This document shows positions 1-6,713 of a stretch of 9,356 bases of DNA, in pieces. The number at the start of each line of letters is the position of its first letter. Position 1 is the stretch's first letter. This DNA is from Steroidobacteraceae bacterium. GTDB taxonomy: Bacteria > Pseudomonadota > Gammaproteobacteria > Steroidobacterales > Steroidobacteraceae. The notes beneath the pieces were generated by a model. It was not told the DNA's origin, did no database searches, and saw nothing but the letters and a program-made list of their open reading frames with translations. Both the position numbers and the translations under genes were made by a program. The DNA is taken from assembly GCA_025927665.1 (NCBI GenBank), contig JAICKZ010000117.1, forward strand, positions 1 to 9,356, written 5' to 3'.

Positions 1-767
1 AGTGTAATAAATTGCACACCTTTCGATTTATATAAGGCCAATAATTGCGGCAACATGTGGGCATCAAACCCGCCAATATGCATTAACAACACATAGGGAA
101 TATCGCGGTTATACAATGCATTGGACATGAGATGAGAACTCTCAAGCGCTTGTGCAGCAGCTAGCAAGTAATTTTTCTCCATCAATTTGATTGCTTCATC
201 GTCATGTTGGGTAGCACATCGGGCATAAGGTCCATTCCACATATAATCACCAAAGCTCATGGTAACGGCTGCGATGTGGTAACCACGTTGCGCCAACACC
301 TTACGAATCGCATTGCGCTTTTCTATATCGCTTCCTTCAACTAGATAGGGATAGCGAAACCAGTGCCAATCCATACCTTTGCTATATTGTTTGAGCACTA
401 CTTCATTTTTGATGATTTCATCGACGTACGCTTCAACAGATAGATTATTGAGATTGGCATGCGACCAGGTATGATTGCCCAAGGGAAACCCAGCTGCACG
501 CCAGTCAACCAACACCTCTGCCAACGTTGGATCGTTTTGTAAATGCACCGCATTCACAAACCCGTACACTTTGGGCGCATGTGCCGCCTTGAGCGCGGCG
601 ATAATGTCCTTGGCTACTTGTTGACGAGTGACACCTGGAGGTAAATCGTTATGCCAAGGCAAATCATCAAAGGTCAGCGCGATTTGGATATTGTTTTGTT
701 TTGCTGCATTGGCGGCAATACAAAAGCAAGACAACAACACCAGCAATACATAAGTAGTGATTTTCAT
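1..767 (-). CDS. Secreted polysaccharide deacetylase, NodB/CE4 type (partial, C-terminus outside window)
   Basis: 255 complete codons are visible from ATG 767 leftward to the window edge; the C-terminus is missing. Residues 1-21 form a Sec signal peptide (MKITT, a hydrophobic core, then ANA), with likely cleavage after residue 21. LLSC at 11-14 is a poor lipobox, so lipoprotein export is a weak alternative. NodB motifs appear in order: TFDD at 32-35 (catalytic base and metal Asp), HTWSH at 99-103 (the two metal His), RYPY at 138-141, and LLMHIGGFDAHM at 227-238 (catalytic His region). Motif 1 reads TFDDLP where many CE4 enzymes have TFDDGP. The family removes N- or O-acetyl groups from chitin, peptidoglycan or xylan. 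Its place 17 nt after an esterase gene in a glucuronoxylan locus favours acetylated xylan or xylo-oligosaccharides, but that is inference. A weak AGGG lies about 8 nt before the start. It is probably co-transcribed with the gene upstream. Confidence 0.87.
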   Translation of the reverse strand, partial: MKITTYVLLVLLSCFCIAANAAKQNNIQIALTFDDLPWHNDLPPGVTRQQVAKDIIAALKAAHAPKVYGFVNAVHLQNDPTLAEVLVDWRAAGFPLGNHTWSHANLNNLSVEAYVDEIIKNEVVLKQYSKGMDWHWFRYPYLVEGSDIEKRNAIRKVLAQRGYHIAAVTMSFGDYMWNGPYARCATQHDDEAIKLMEKNYLLAAAQALESSHLMSNALYNRDIPYVLLMHIGGFDAHMLPQLLALYKSKGVQFIT

Positions 768-784
768 ATTTTACCCTGAATACA

Positions 785-2032
785 TTATTTTTCGAACAGT
801 GAAAGCGGCAGCGCACTTGCCATTGCGCGATAACCGGTGGGCGAAGGATGCAATCCATCTCCCGAATCGTAGGCTGGCAATAGTCGATCTGGATGTGCGG
901 GATCGCGAGTCACTTTATCAAAATCAATGACCGCATCAAAATGTCCAGATGCGCGAATCCATTCATTTACGACGTTGCGATCTACTTCATTGTCTGCGTC
1001 AGGATGATAATAGCCTGAGCTGGCGTCGGGAAGAATGGTTGCACCGATCACTTTAATACCATGGGCATGCGCACGATCGATCATTTGTTCATAAGCTGCA
1101 ATCATACGTTTAGTCAGGGCAGTATGTTTGTCAGCGCTGACCAGCCCATCACGCGTCAAGGTACCAAGATCATTGATGCCTTCGAGCACAATCAACCAAT
1201 GCACGCCCGCTTGTGCGAGTACATCTCGGTCGAAGCGCGCCAACGCATTAGGGCCAAGGCCATCCTGTAGCAAACGATTACCACCGATACCATGATTAAG
1301 AACCGCAACACTGCGCGTCTTCGGGTCAGCTTGTAATCGTTCTGCCAATGCATCGGGCCAGCGATCATTACCATCAGTAGTGGCGCCGTGCCCATCGGTG
1401 ATGGAATCACCAATTATGACGATTGCACGAGCATTTGCATAGGTCTCTACCTCTACTGCTGCTAATTGGTACCAATGCTCGATCTTCTTGGCATCGCTCA
1501 ACTCTTCTACTGCAACCTTATTACCTTTTGCAATATACGATGTGGCACGTGATCCGGGATGACCGGTCTGTTGTTGAATGGTCTCTGGCACATGAAACGA
1601 AATTGTTAGACTAGTCAATGGCGCAACCATCATTTCAACAGGATCGGAAGTGTAGTTGGCGCCGGCCGGTATGATGACTTCATTACTACCGGAAAATGTA
1701 ATGACATGATCGCTACCAGCTTTGATTTGTGAAGTTGTAGTGGACGCCGATAGCGCCACATGCGCTGCATCAATGCGCATCGGTGCATTACCGAACGCAT
1801 TGGAAAACACAATGCGGATTCGTTTGCCACCAATTGAAAGACGAACCAACTGACGTAACGTGGCATCACTGACATCATCGCCTGAAAGCAGGTTGCGCGG
1901 CTCAGGTAATTGTTGCGATGTTGCCCAACTGCCCACCCAAGTTGTCGATGCTGGCATCGCATCTTTGGCGAACGCGCCTGTTGTTGTAATCACCAACAAC
2001 ATTATCAATATTTTTGTAAGAATCGAGTTCAT
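785..2032 (-). CDS. Secreted SGNH/GDSL hydrolase, XynE-like carbohydrate esterase
   Basis: 415 aa. Residues 1-22 are a clear Sec signal peptide (hydrophobic core 8-19, AFA cleavage site), placing the enzyme in the periplasm or outside the cell. Residues about 30-190 form an N-terminal beta-rich region (WVGSWATSQ at 32-40) typical of the XynE-like SGNH subgroup. The hydrolase domain follows: block I GDSITDGHG at 208-216 with nucleophile Ser210, block II GIGGN at 248-252, block III GIND at 285-288, and block V DGLH at 392-395 with Asp392 and His395. The catalytic set is complete. The named relative, Prevotella bryantii XynE, lies in a xylanase cluster, so acetyl-xylan or xylo-oligosaccharide deacetylation is the best guess; arylesterase or lipase-like activity is not excluded. 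The start is supported by the signal peptide, although the ribosome-binding site is weak. The 17-nt gap to the deacetylase gene suggests an operon. Confidence 0.9.
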   Translation of the reverse strand: MNSILTKILIMLLVITTTGAFAKDAMPASTTWVGSWATSQQLPEPRNLLSGDDVSDATLRQLVRLSIGGKRIRIVFSNAFGNAPMRIDAAHVALSASTTTSQIKAGSDHVITFSGSNEVIIPAGANYTSDPVEMMVAPLTSLTISFHVPETIQQQTGHPGSRATSYIAKGNKVAVEELSDAKKIEHWYQLAAVEVETYANARAIVIIGDSITDGHGATTDGNDRWPDALAERLQADPKTRSVAVLNHGIGGNRLLQDGLGPNALARFDRDVLAQAGVHWLIVLEGINDLGTLTRDGLVSADKHTALTKRMIAAYEQMIDRAHAHGIKVIGATILPDASSGYYHPDADNEVDRNVVNEWIRASGHFDAVIDFDKVTRDPAHPDRLLPAYDSGDGLHPSPTGYRAMASALPLSLFEK

Positions 2033-2071
2033 AAATGTTCATCACTAAGTTTATGTCCAGCCACTAAGCAA

Positions 2072-2092
2072 CATATGAATAATATGTATTCA
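2072..2092. promoter_or_regulatory. Overlapping inverted repeats upstream of the SGNH esterase gene
   Basis: Two perfect inverted repeats share bases here: CATAT/ATATG around a 5-nt spacer (2072-2086) and TGAATA/TATTCA around a 5-nt spacer (2076-2092). They lie 40-60 nt upstream of the esterase start, in the 156-nt AT-rich gap after uxuB. The position suits a regulator binding site for a promoter of the esterase-deacetylase pair. No convincing -35/-10 pair could be assigned. AT-rich DNA makes such repeats by chance, so this is only a candidate. Confidence 0.25.
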
Positions 2093-2188
2093 ACGTAAGA
2101 CTATCATTAATTTCTTAACTAATTTTTATAGCCAAAGAATAGTCTAGTTATAAACCAAGCACGATCCAGTATTTCGAACAGTTAGATC

Positions 2189-3670
2189 TCAATCCAATGG
2201 AATACATTCCAGTGTCGCCTTGCTGCCCTGCTCCATTAGCTTGCTGAGCCACTTCTCCAACGTATCACGTAAGCGTTGATCTGTCGCCAATGCCGGCGGA
2301 AAAATTGCTTCGATGGACAACAATGCTGCAACACGACTGCGCGCGTCATTCATCCCCCGCAACTTATTAGCAGTTACACTCGCTAATGGATCATCCACTA
2401 CATATGTTTTTCCCGAATCGTCACGCGCACCCTGCCATTGCATCCATGCGGCCACGGCCAATGCCTGCATTTCAATAGTCTGATGACGCTTCAGTCGTAT
2501 CGTAATAGTTGTTAACAAACGTGGTGGAAGTTTTTGCGATCCATCCATTGCAATCTGTCGCGTCCGATGCTGTAACGCCGCGTTACTAAAACGTTGCATC
2601 AACGCCTTGCGATAAGCAGTGATATCAAGGCCATCAGGAAGCGATAAGGTGCTTGCCGATTCATCCCAAAACTTTTCGACAAAGCGTCGTCCACTGGGAT
2701 GTGCAATGAACTCATGCACGTATTCTATTCCTGCAAGTGCACCGAGATAAGCAATGCCTGAGTGTGCACCATTCAGCATACGAAGCTTAGCTTCCTCCCA
2801 TGGCACCACCGAATCGGTAAGTTGCGCACCTAGTTCTTCAAACGCAGGGCGTTCGTCAGCAAATTTATTTTGAATCACCCATTGCAAAAACGGTTCAGTA
2901 CGAATCATTGCGCGATCTTCAACGCCGAGTCGCCGCGTTAACGTTCTGATCGCATCATTATTCGTTGCCGGGACAATGCGATCCACCATGGTTTCTGGAA
3001 ACGCACCTTGCATTGCAATCCAGTCATGCAACATTTCATCGTGACACTTGGCAATGGCGAGCACTGCGTTCATCAAGTGCTTACCATTGTGCGGCAAATT
3101 GTCGCATGACATGACGGTGAAAGGTTTCAATCCAGCCGCACGACGCTTTGCCAACGCAGCGACAATCAATCCCGCTGCAGTACGTGGTCGATCAAGGCTT
3201 TTTAAATCAGACATCACATCGATATTGCTTTCGATCAACTCGCCAGTGACAAGATCAAGATGATATCCCTTCTCAGTAATTGTTAATGTCACCAGATGTG
3301 TGTCCGCGGCCGCCATTACATTCACTAATGCAACCGGATTTTCCTGACCGACCATCACCTCACGCAATGCGCCGATGATACGAACGTGTTCATTACAACT
3401 TTCACGCTCCACCACTGAGTACAAACAGTCTTGCGGCGCAAGTGCATCACGCACTGAAGCAGAACGCAGTGACGCACCGACAATACCCCAGCGCTTATCA
3501 CCTTTGCGAACTGCATTATCAAAAATGATGGCTTGGTGCGCACGATGAAACGCACCAATGCCCAAATGTACCACTCCTTTTATTAATTGAGTGCGATCAT
3601 ATCCGGGTCGCTCGATATCTTCGGGCAAGCTGTTGAGTGTGGCATTCGAAAGCCGCATGACAGTGTTCAT
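2189..3670 (-). CDS. uxuB: D-fructuronate reductase (D-mannonate oxidoreductase), long-chain mannitol dehydrogenase family
   Basis: 493 aa, close to the roughly 486 aa of E. coli UxuB. It reduces D-fructuronate to D-mannonate with NAD(P)H in the cytoplasm, the second step from glucuronate to KDG. The N-terminal nucleotide-binding segment is HLGIGAFHRAHQA at 35-47. The family block SCDNLPHNG is at 188-196, followed by VDRIVPAT at 229-236. The catalytic signature of polyol-specific long-chain dehydrogenases, K-x4-N-x2-H, is intact as Lys295, Asn300 and His303 inside EEAKLRMLNGAHS; these numbers coincide with those of Pseudomonas fluorescens mannitol 2-dehydrogenase. Context separates fructuronate reductase from mannitol, tagaturonate or arabinitol dehydrogenases: it sits 11 nt downstream of uxaC and in the same block as manD. 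There is no clear Shine-Dalgarno sequence before ATG 3670, so translation may be coupled to uxaC. Met5 is a less likely alternative start. Confidence 0.92.
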   Translation of the reverse strand: MNTVMRLSNATLNSLPEDIERPGYDRTQLIKGVVHLGIGAFHRAHQAIIFDNAVRKGDKRWGIVGASLRSASVRDALAPQDCLYSVVERESCNEHVRIIGALREVMVGQENPVALVNVMAAADTHLVTLTITEKGYHLDLVTGELIESNIDVMSDLKSLDRPRTAAGLIVAALAKRRAAGLKPFTVMSCDNLPHNGKHLMNAVLAIAKCHDEMLHDWIAMQGAFPETMVDRIVPATNNDAIRTLTRRLGVEDRAMIRTEPFLQWVIQNKFADERPAFEELGAQLTDSVVPWEEAKLRMLNGAHSGIAYLGALAGIEYVHEFIAHPSGRRFVEKFWDESASTLSLPDGLDITAYRKALMQRFSNAALQHRTRQIAMDGSQKLPPRLLTTITIRLKRHQTIEMQALAVAAWMQWQGARDDSGKTYVVDDPLASVTANKLRGMNDARSRVAALLSIEAIFPPALATDQRLRDTLEKWLSKLMEQGSKATLECIPLD

Positions 3671-3681
3671 CTAGTAGCTGG

Positions 3682-5097
3682 TTATAACTTATAAGCAGCT
3701 TTGACCAGATCATATGTCAGCGCATGCGCAACTTCATGCGCTTCATCAAGCTCCATGCGATGTTCCGATACAAGACGAGCAAGAAATGCACAATCCATAC
3801 GTCGCGCCACATCATGTCGTGCAGGGATGGAAAAAAATGCTCGGGTATCGTCGTTGAAACCAACAGTGTTATAAAAACCGCCAGTCTCCGTTACCTGCTC
3901 ACGAAACCGTCGCATACCTTCTGGACTATCATGAAACCACCAAGGTGGTCCAAGACGCAATGCAGGATAGTGTCCCGCCAAGGGCGCAAGCTCGCGTGAA
4001 TAAGCGGTCTCATCCAACGTGAACAAAATGATCGTCAACCGTGGATCAGAACCGTAAGCGTCGAGCAAAGGCTTTAATGCATGCACGTAGTTCGTTGTGA
4101 GAGGAATGTCCGCCCCTTTATCGCGGCCAAATTTTTCAAGCACAGTGAGGTTATGACTACGATATACACCGGGATGAATCTGCAACACCATGCCATCTTC
4201 AATACTCATTCGTGCCATCTCAGTGAGCATCTGACCACGAAATAATTCGGCATCCTCTGCACTAGTAGCTCTTCCATGACGCACACGTTGATACAGGGTT
4301 TCGCATTCACTTGCAGAAAGATTTGCAGTGAATGCAGAAGGATGACCGTGATCCGAAGAGGTGGCGCCAGCTTCTCTAAAATAAGCACGACGGTTACGAT
4401 GTGCACGTAAGTAACCTGCGTATGTAGATACGTCTTCGCCACTCAGCTTACCAAATTGAATCAGATTCTCCGCGAAATTTTGTGTTTCGGGATCGACCAC
4501 TATGTCAGGCCGATATGCGGTGATCACGCGACCTTTCCACTCTGATGCACGCAAGGCACGATGATGCTTTAACTCATCCAACGGACTTTCTGTCGTTGCA
4601 ATCACTTCGATATTGAATTTCTCAAACAATGCTCGTGGTCGAAATGAGGGCGTTGCCAACGCAGCGTTGATAATGTCGTAGTAATGATCTGCTGTATTCG
4701 CTTCCAACCGTACATCAATACCGAACACTTCTGCAAATACCCAATCCAACCACATGCGTGAAGGCGTACCGCGAAACAGATGATAATTTCGAGCCAAGTG
4801 ATGCCATATCTTGCGTGGATCAGTTTCCACTGCACTACCATCACGACGCGGAATTCCCAGCTGTTCTAGTGTTACGCCCTGACTATAGAGCATGCGAAAC
4901 ACGTAGTGATCGGGAATGATCAGCAGTTCCGCTGGATTGGCGAAAGGTGCATTAGTCGCGAACCACGCTGGATCCGTATGTCCATGCGGACTGACAATGG
5001 GTAGATTCTTAATATGCTGATACAACTCACGTGCGATATGGCGAACAGTTGGATCAGTTGGAAACAGTCGGTCAGGATGGAGTGAAAGCGTTGCCAT
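3682..5097 (-). CDS. uxaC: Glucuronate (uronate) isomerase
   Basis: 471 aa, the normal length for the family (E. coli UxaC is about 470). It converts D-glucuronate to D-fructuronate (and D-galacturonate to D-tagaturonate) in the cytoplasm, the entry step for uronate released from glucuronoxylan. It belongs to the amidohydrolase-fold superfamily: the strand-1 HxH motif is SPHGHTDPAW at 36-45 (His38, His40). Other family-like segments are PDHYVFRMLYSQG at 62-74, LGPPWWFHD at 382-390, and GFNDDTRAF at 413-421. The SPHGHTD form differs from the YHCHL form of E. coli and resembles the Xanthomonas/Caulobacter subgroup. Downstream uxuB follows after 11 nt. Upstream there is a 200-nt gap to manD, unusually wide for an otherwise tight pathway operon. 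No strong ribosome-binding site precedes the start, but no other start fits the family N-terminus better. Confidence 0.94.
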   Translation of the reverse strand: MATLSLHPDRLFPTDPTVRHIARELYQHIKNLPIVSPHGHTDPAWFATNAPFANPAELLIIPDHYVFRMLYSQGVTLEQLGIPRRDGSAVETDPRKIWHHLARNYHLFRGTPSRMWLDWVFAEVFGIDVRLEANTADHYYDIINAALATPSFRPRALFEKFNIEVIATTESPLDELKHHRALRASEWKGRVITAYRPDIVVDPETQNFAENLIQFGKLSGEDVSTYAGYLRAHRNRRAYFREAGATSSDHGHPSAFTANLSASECETLYQRVRHGRATSAEDAELFRGQMLTEMARMSIEDGMVLQIHPGVYRSHNLTVLEKFGRDKGADIPLTTNYVHALKPLLDAYGSDPRLTIILFTLDETAYSRELAPLAGHYPALRLGPPWWFHDSPEGMRRFREQVTETGGFYNTVGFNDDTRAFFSIPARHDVARRMDCAFLARLVSEHRMELDEAHEVAHALTYDLVKAAYKL

Positions 5098-5100
5098 GAA

Positions 5101-5298
5101 TTAACTTAACTCGAGCTTAAAAGTCCAATGTTGTCTTTGGCAGAGGAACTGAATCAAAACATTACGAGCAACGATAATTTGACTCCAGCCGAAGCATAGA
5201 GTTAGAAAGTATACAGAAATATATGAGGCCATATGCACCTCGGCATACCACATGAATGCAAAGTAACGCGCATAGTGATCTTGACCCATTATCCGCAT
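5101..5298 (-). CDS. Possible small ORF (65 codons) between manD and uxaC, not recognised
   Basis: I do not recognise this protein. Its ATG overlaps the manD stop codon (TAATG), and its stop lies 3 nt before the uxaC ATG, so it would fill the gap exactly. The product is 65 aa, rich in aromatic residues (Phe, Tyr, Trp), with one hydrophobic stretch at about 22-38 and 46-52 that could just form a membrane segment. Against it: no clear ribosome-binding site, several usually rare codons (ATA, CTA, AGA), and a length that chance allows in AT-rich DNA. It could be a small membrane protein, a decayed remnant of a gene once in the operon (for example a transporter, though I see no transporter motif in any frame), or non-coding spacer. 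Treat it as doubtful. Confidence 0.25.
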   Translation of the reverse strand: MRIMGQDHYARYFAFMWYAEVHMASYISVYFLTLCFGWSQIIVARNVLIQFLCQRQHWTFKLELS

Positions 5299-6509
5299 TA
5301 CCAGTTGTACATTGTGCCGTCTTCCAATCGATTAACTGGCAAGTAAGCGCGTTTATAAGCGTACCGAGCTGCTAATGCTTCATCGATATCAACACCTAAG
5401 CCAGGCTTCTCACCCGGATGCATAAACCCTTTATCAAAACTGTAAGCATGTGGAAATACTGCATCGGTTTCATCCGTATGGCGCATGTACTCTTGTATGC
5501 CGAAATTTGGAACGGATAAATCGAAGTGCAATGCTGCTGCCATGCACACGGGCGATAGATCAGTAGCACCATGACACCCGGTGCGCACATTATGCATGTC
5601 TGCAAACGCGGCGATGCGACGCAGATGAGTAATGCCACCCGCATGCACAACGGTGGCGCGAATATAGTCAATCAATTGTTCTTCGATTAATTGCTTACAA
5701 TCCCAAATGGAGTTGAATATTTCACCGACCGCTAAGGGTGAAGTAGTATGTTGACGAATCAAGCGGAAGTTTTCTTGATTCTCCGCCGGTGTTGCGTCTT
5801 CTAGCCAGAACGGACGATAAGGTTCCAGATCTTTACCCAAACGCCCTGCTTCTATTGGTGTAAGGCGATGGTGAATATCATGTAATAAATGCACATCCCA
5901 ACCCAGCACTTCACGTGTCTTTGCAAATAGTGGCGGCACTGATCGCAAATATTTTTCTGTTGACCATAGATTTTCTGTCGGCAAATCCGCATCAGCGGGT
6001 TCGTAAAATAATTTATCTTTGGAAACGCCATAAGTTGAAGCAAGACCTGGAACACCTGATTGCAAACGAATTGCCTTGTAGCCCATGTTTTTGTAATGAA
6101 CTGCTGCTTCGATAGTCTCGTCGATAGTCTTGCCATTGGCATGGCCATACACCATAACGCCTTCACGCGAAGCACCGCCGAGCAATTGATAGACGGGAAG
6201 ATTAGCGAGTTTACCTTTGATATCCCACAACGCCATGTCGACAGCAGCGATTGCAGACATCGTCACAGGACCGCGACGCCAGTAAGCACCTTTATAAAAA
6301 AACTGCCAGGTGTCTTCGATACGATGTGCATCTCGACCAATCAAACATGGAATAACGTGGTCAGTTAAATACGATGCAACGGACAATTCACGGCCATTCA
6401 ATGTGGCATCACCTAGTCCATACACCCCGCCTTCACACTCAATTTTTAAAGTAACAAAATTACGACCAGGGCAAGTCACAATCACCTTTGCAGCAACAAT
6501 CTTTGGCAT
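5298..6509 (-). CDS. manD: D-mannonate dehydratase, ManD type of the enolase superfamily
   Basis: 403 aa. It dehydrates D-mannonate to 2-keto-3-deoxy-D-gluconate, the third step from glucuronate. The fold is enolase-superfamily: an N-terminal capping domain to about residue 115, then a barrel domain. Active-site residues match Novosphingobium aromaticivorans ManD (402 aa) with a constant offset of one: Arg148 and Tyr160 (base), metal ligands Asp211, Glu237 and Glu263, acid His213 (in LLHDIHH), plus His313, Glu340 and the C-terminal Trp403. Keeping the full set argues for an efficient D-mannonate dehydratase rather than a low-activity mannonate/gluconate relative. It replaces the unrelated UxuA of E. 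coli in this pathway. It is the first gene of the leftward block, facing xylB across the control region. A GGA about 11 nt before ATG 6509 is a weak ribosome-binding site. It may be labelled RspA or starvation-sensing protein in databases. Confidence 0.94.
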   Translation of the reverse strand: MPKIVAAKVIVTCPGRNFVTLKIECEGGVYGLGDATLNGRELSVASYLTDHVIPCLIGRDAHRIEDTWQFFYKGAYWRRGPVTMSAIAAVDMALWDIKGKLANLPVYQLLGGASREGVMVYGHANGKTIDETIEAAVHYKNMGYKAIRLQSGVPGLASTYGVSKDKLFYEPADADLPTENLWSTEKYLRSVPPLFAKTREVLGWDVHLLHDIHHRLTPIEAGRLGKDLEPYRPFWLEDATPAENQENFRLIRQHTTSPLAVGEIFNSIWDCKQLIEEQLIDYIRATVVHAGGITHLRRIAAFADMHNVRTGCHGATDLSPVCMAAALHFDLSVPNFGIQEYMRHTDETDAVFPHAYSFDKGFMHPGEKPGLGVDIDEALAARYAYKRAYLPVNRLEDGTMYNW

Positions 6510-6548
6510 AACAACTTATTTCCAGAGAAAACTTAACAACAAAAAACA

Positions 6549-6557
6549 AATATATCA
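6549..6557 (-). promoter_or_regulatory. Candidate extended -10 element for manD
   Basis: Read on the minus strand, the bases are TGATATATT, an extended -10 (TGn followed by TATATT). Transcription would start about 30-35 nt upstream of the manD ATG, a normal leader length. No good -35 is visible at 16-18 nt, which an extended -10 or an activator bound at the palindromes just upstream could compensate. The match is short and lies in AT-rich DNA. Confidence 0.25.
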
Positions 6558-6585
6558 GCAAGGCTGCATTTGAGCTTGTACGGCA

Positions 6586-6607
6586 CCTGCGCAGGATTAA
6601 TATCCTG
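6586..6607. promoter_or_regulatory. Compound palindrome upstream of manD, possible operator
   Basis: A perfect 10-bp palindrome CCTGCGCAGG (6586-6595) overlaps a 16-bp inverted repeat CAGGATTAATATCCTG (6592-6607, 6-bp arms, 4-nt spacer). CCTG or its complement thus occurs three times in 22 bp. It stands out as GC-rich in AT-rich DNA and lies 30-60 nt upstream of the candidate manD -10, a usual place for an activator or repressor. The regulator is unknown. A short RNA hairpin is another possibility. Confidence 0.35.
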
Positions 6608-6683
6608 TTTCAAATTAAAACTATGCATACAAGAACACAAAGTACCACCGTAACGAAATTGTCTTAATAACTCACGCCTTCAA

Positions 6684-6705
6684 GTTGACGAATCAATTCG
6701 ATAAC
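6684..6705. promoter_or_regulatory. 22-bp imperfect palindrome, possible operator overlapping a xylB promoter
   Basis: The arms GTTGACGAAT (6684-6693) and ATTCGATAAC (6696-6705) pair at 8 of 10 positions around a 2-nt spacer; the inner five pairs (CGAAT/ATTCG) are perfect. The left arm contains TTGACG, a good -35 hexamer for the rightward direction, so a protein bound here would block or assist RNA polymerase at xylB. Size and symmetry fit LacI- or GntR-type dimer sites, but the sequence matches no consensus I know, including the UxuR/ExuR type. Confidence 0.35.
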
Positions 6706-6713
6706 AGTAAAAA
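6685..6713 (+). promoter_or_regulatory. Candidate sigma-70 promoter for xylBA
   Basis: TTGACG (6685-6690, 5 of 6 matches to TTGACA) is followed, after a 17-nt spacer, by TAAAAA (6708-6713, 4 of 6 matches to TATAAT). It would give a leader of about 190 nt before xylB. A perfect TATAAT at 6786-6791 offers a shorter leader but lacks a recognisable -35 at the right distance. Either could be the true start. Confidence 0.3.

Noticed and set aside
1630..1962. 110-codon minus-strand frame inside the SGNH esterase gene
   Set aside because: It is out of frame with a gene that has a complete catalytic set and signal peptide, and it has no recognisable features.
2098..2145. Possible terminator hairpin after uxuB: AGACTAT / ATAGTCT
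   Set aside because: The stem is only 7 bp, AT-rich, with a 34-nt loop and no T-run at the right place, so it does not look like an intrinsic terminator.
790..2182. 11-bp direct repeat TTTCGAACAGT at 790-800 and 2172-2182, near the ends of two genes
   Set aside because: About ten repeated 11-mers are expected by chance in a window of this length. There is no flanking similarity to suggest a duplication or attachment site.
5852..6175. 107-codon minus-strand frame inside manD
   Set aside because: It overlaps the well-supported manD in another frame, and its composition is not protein-like.
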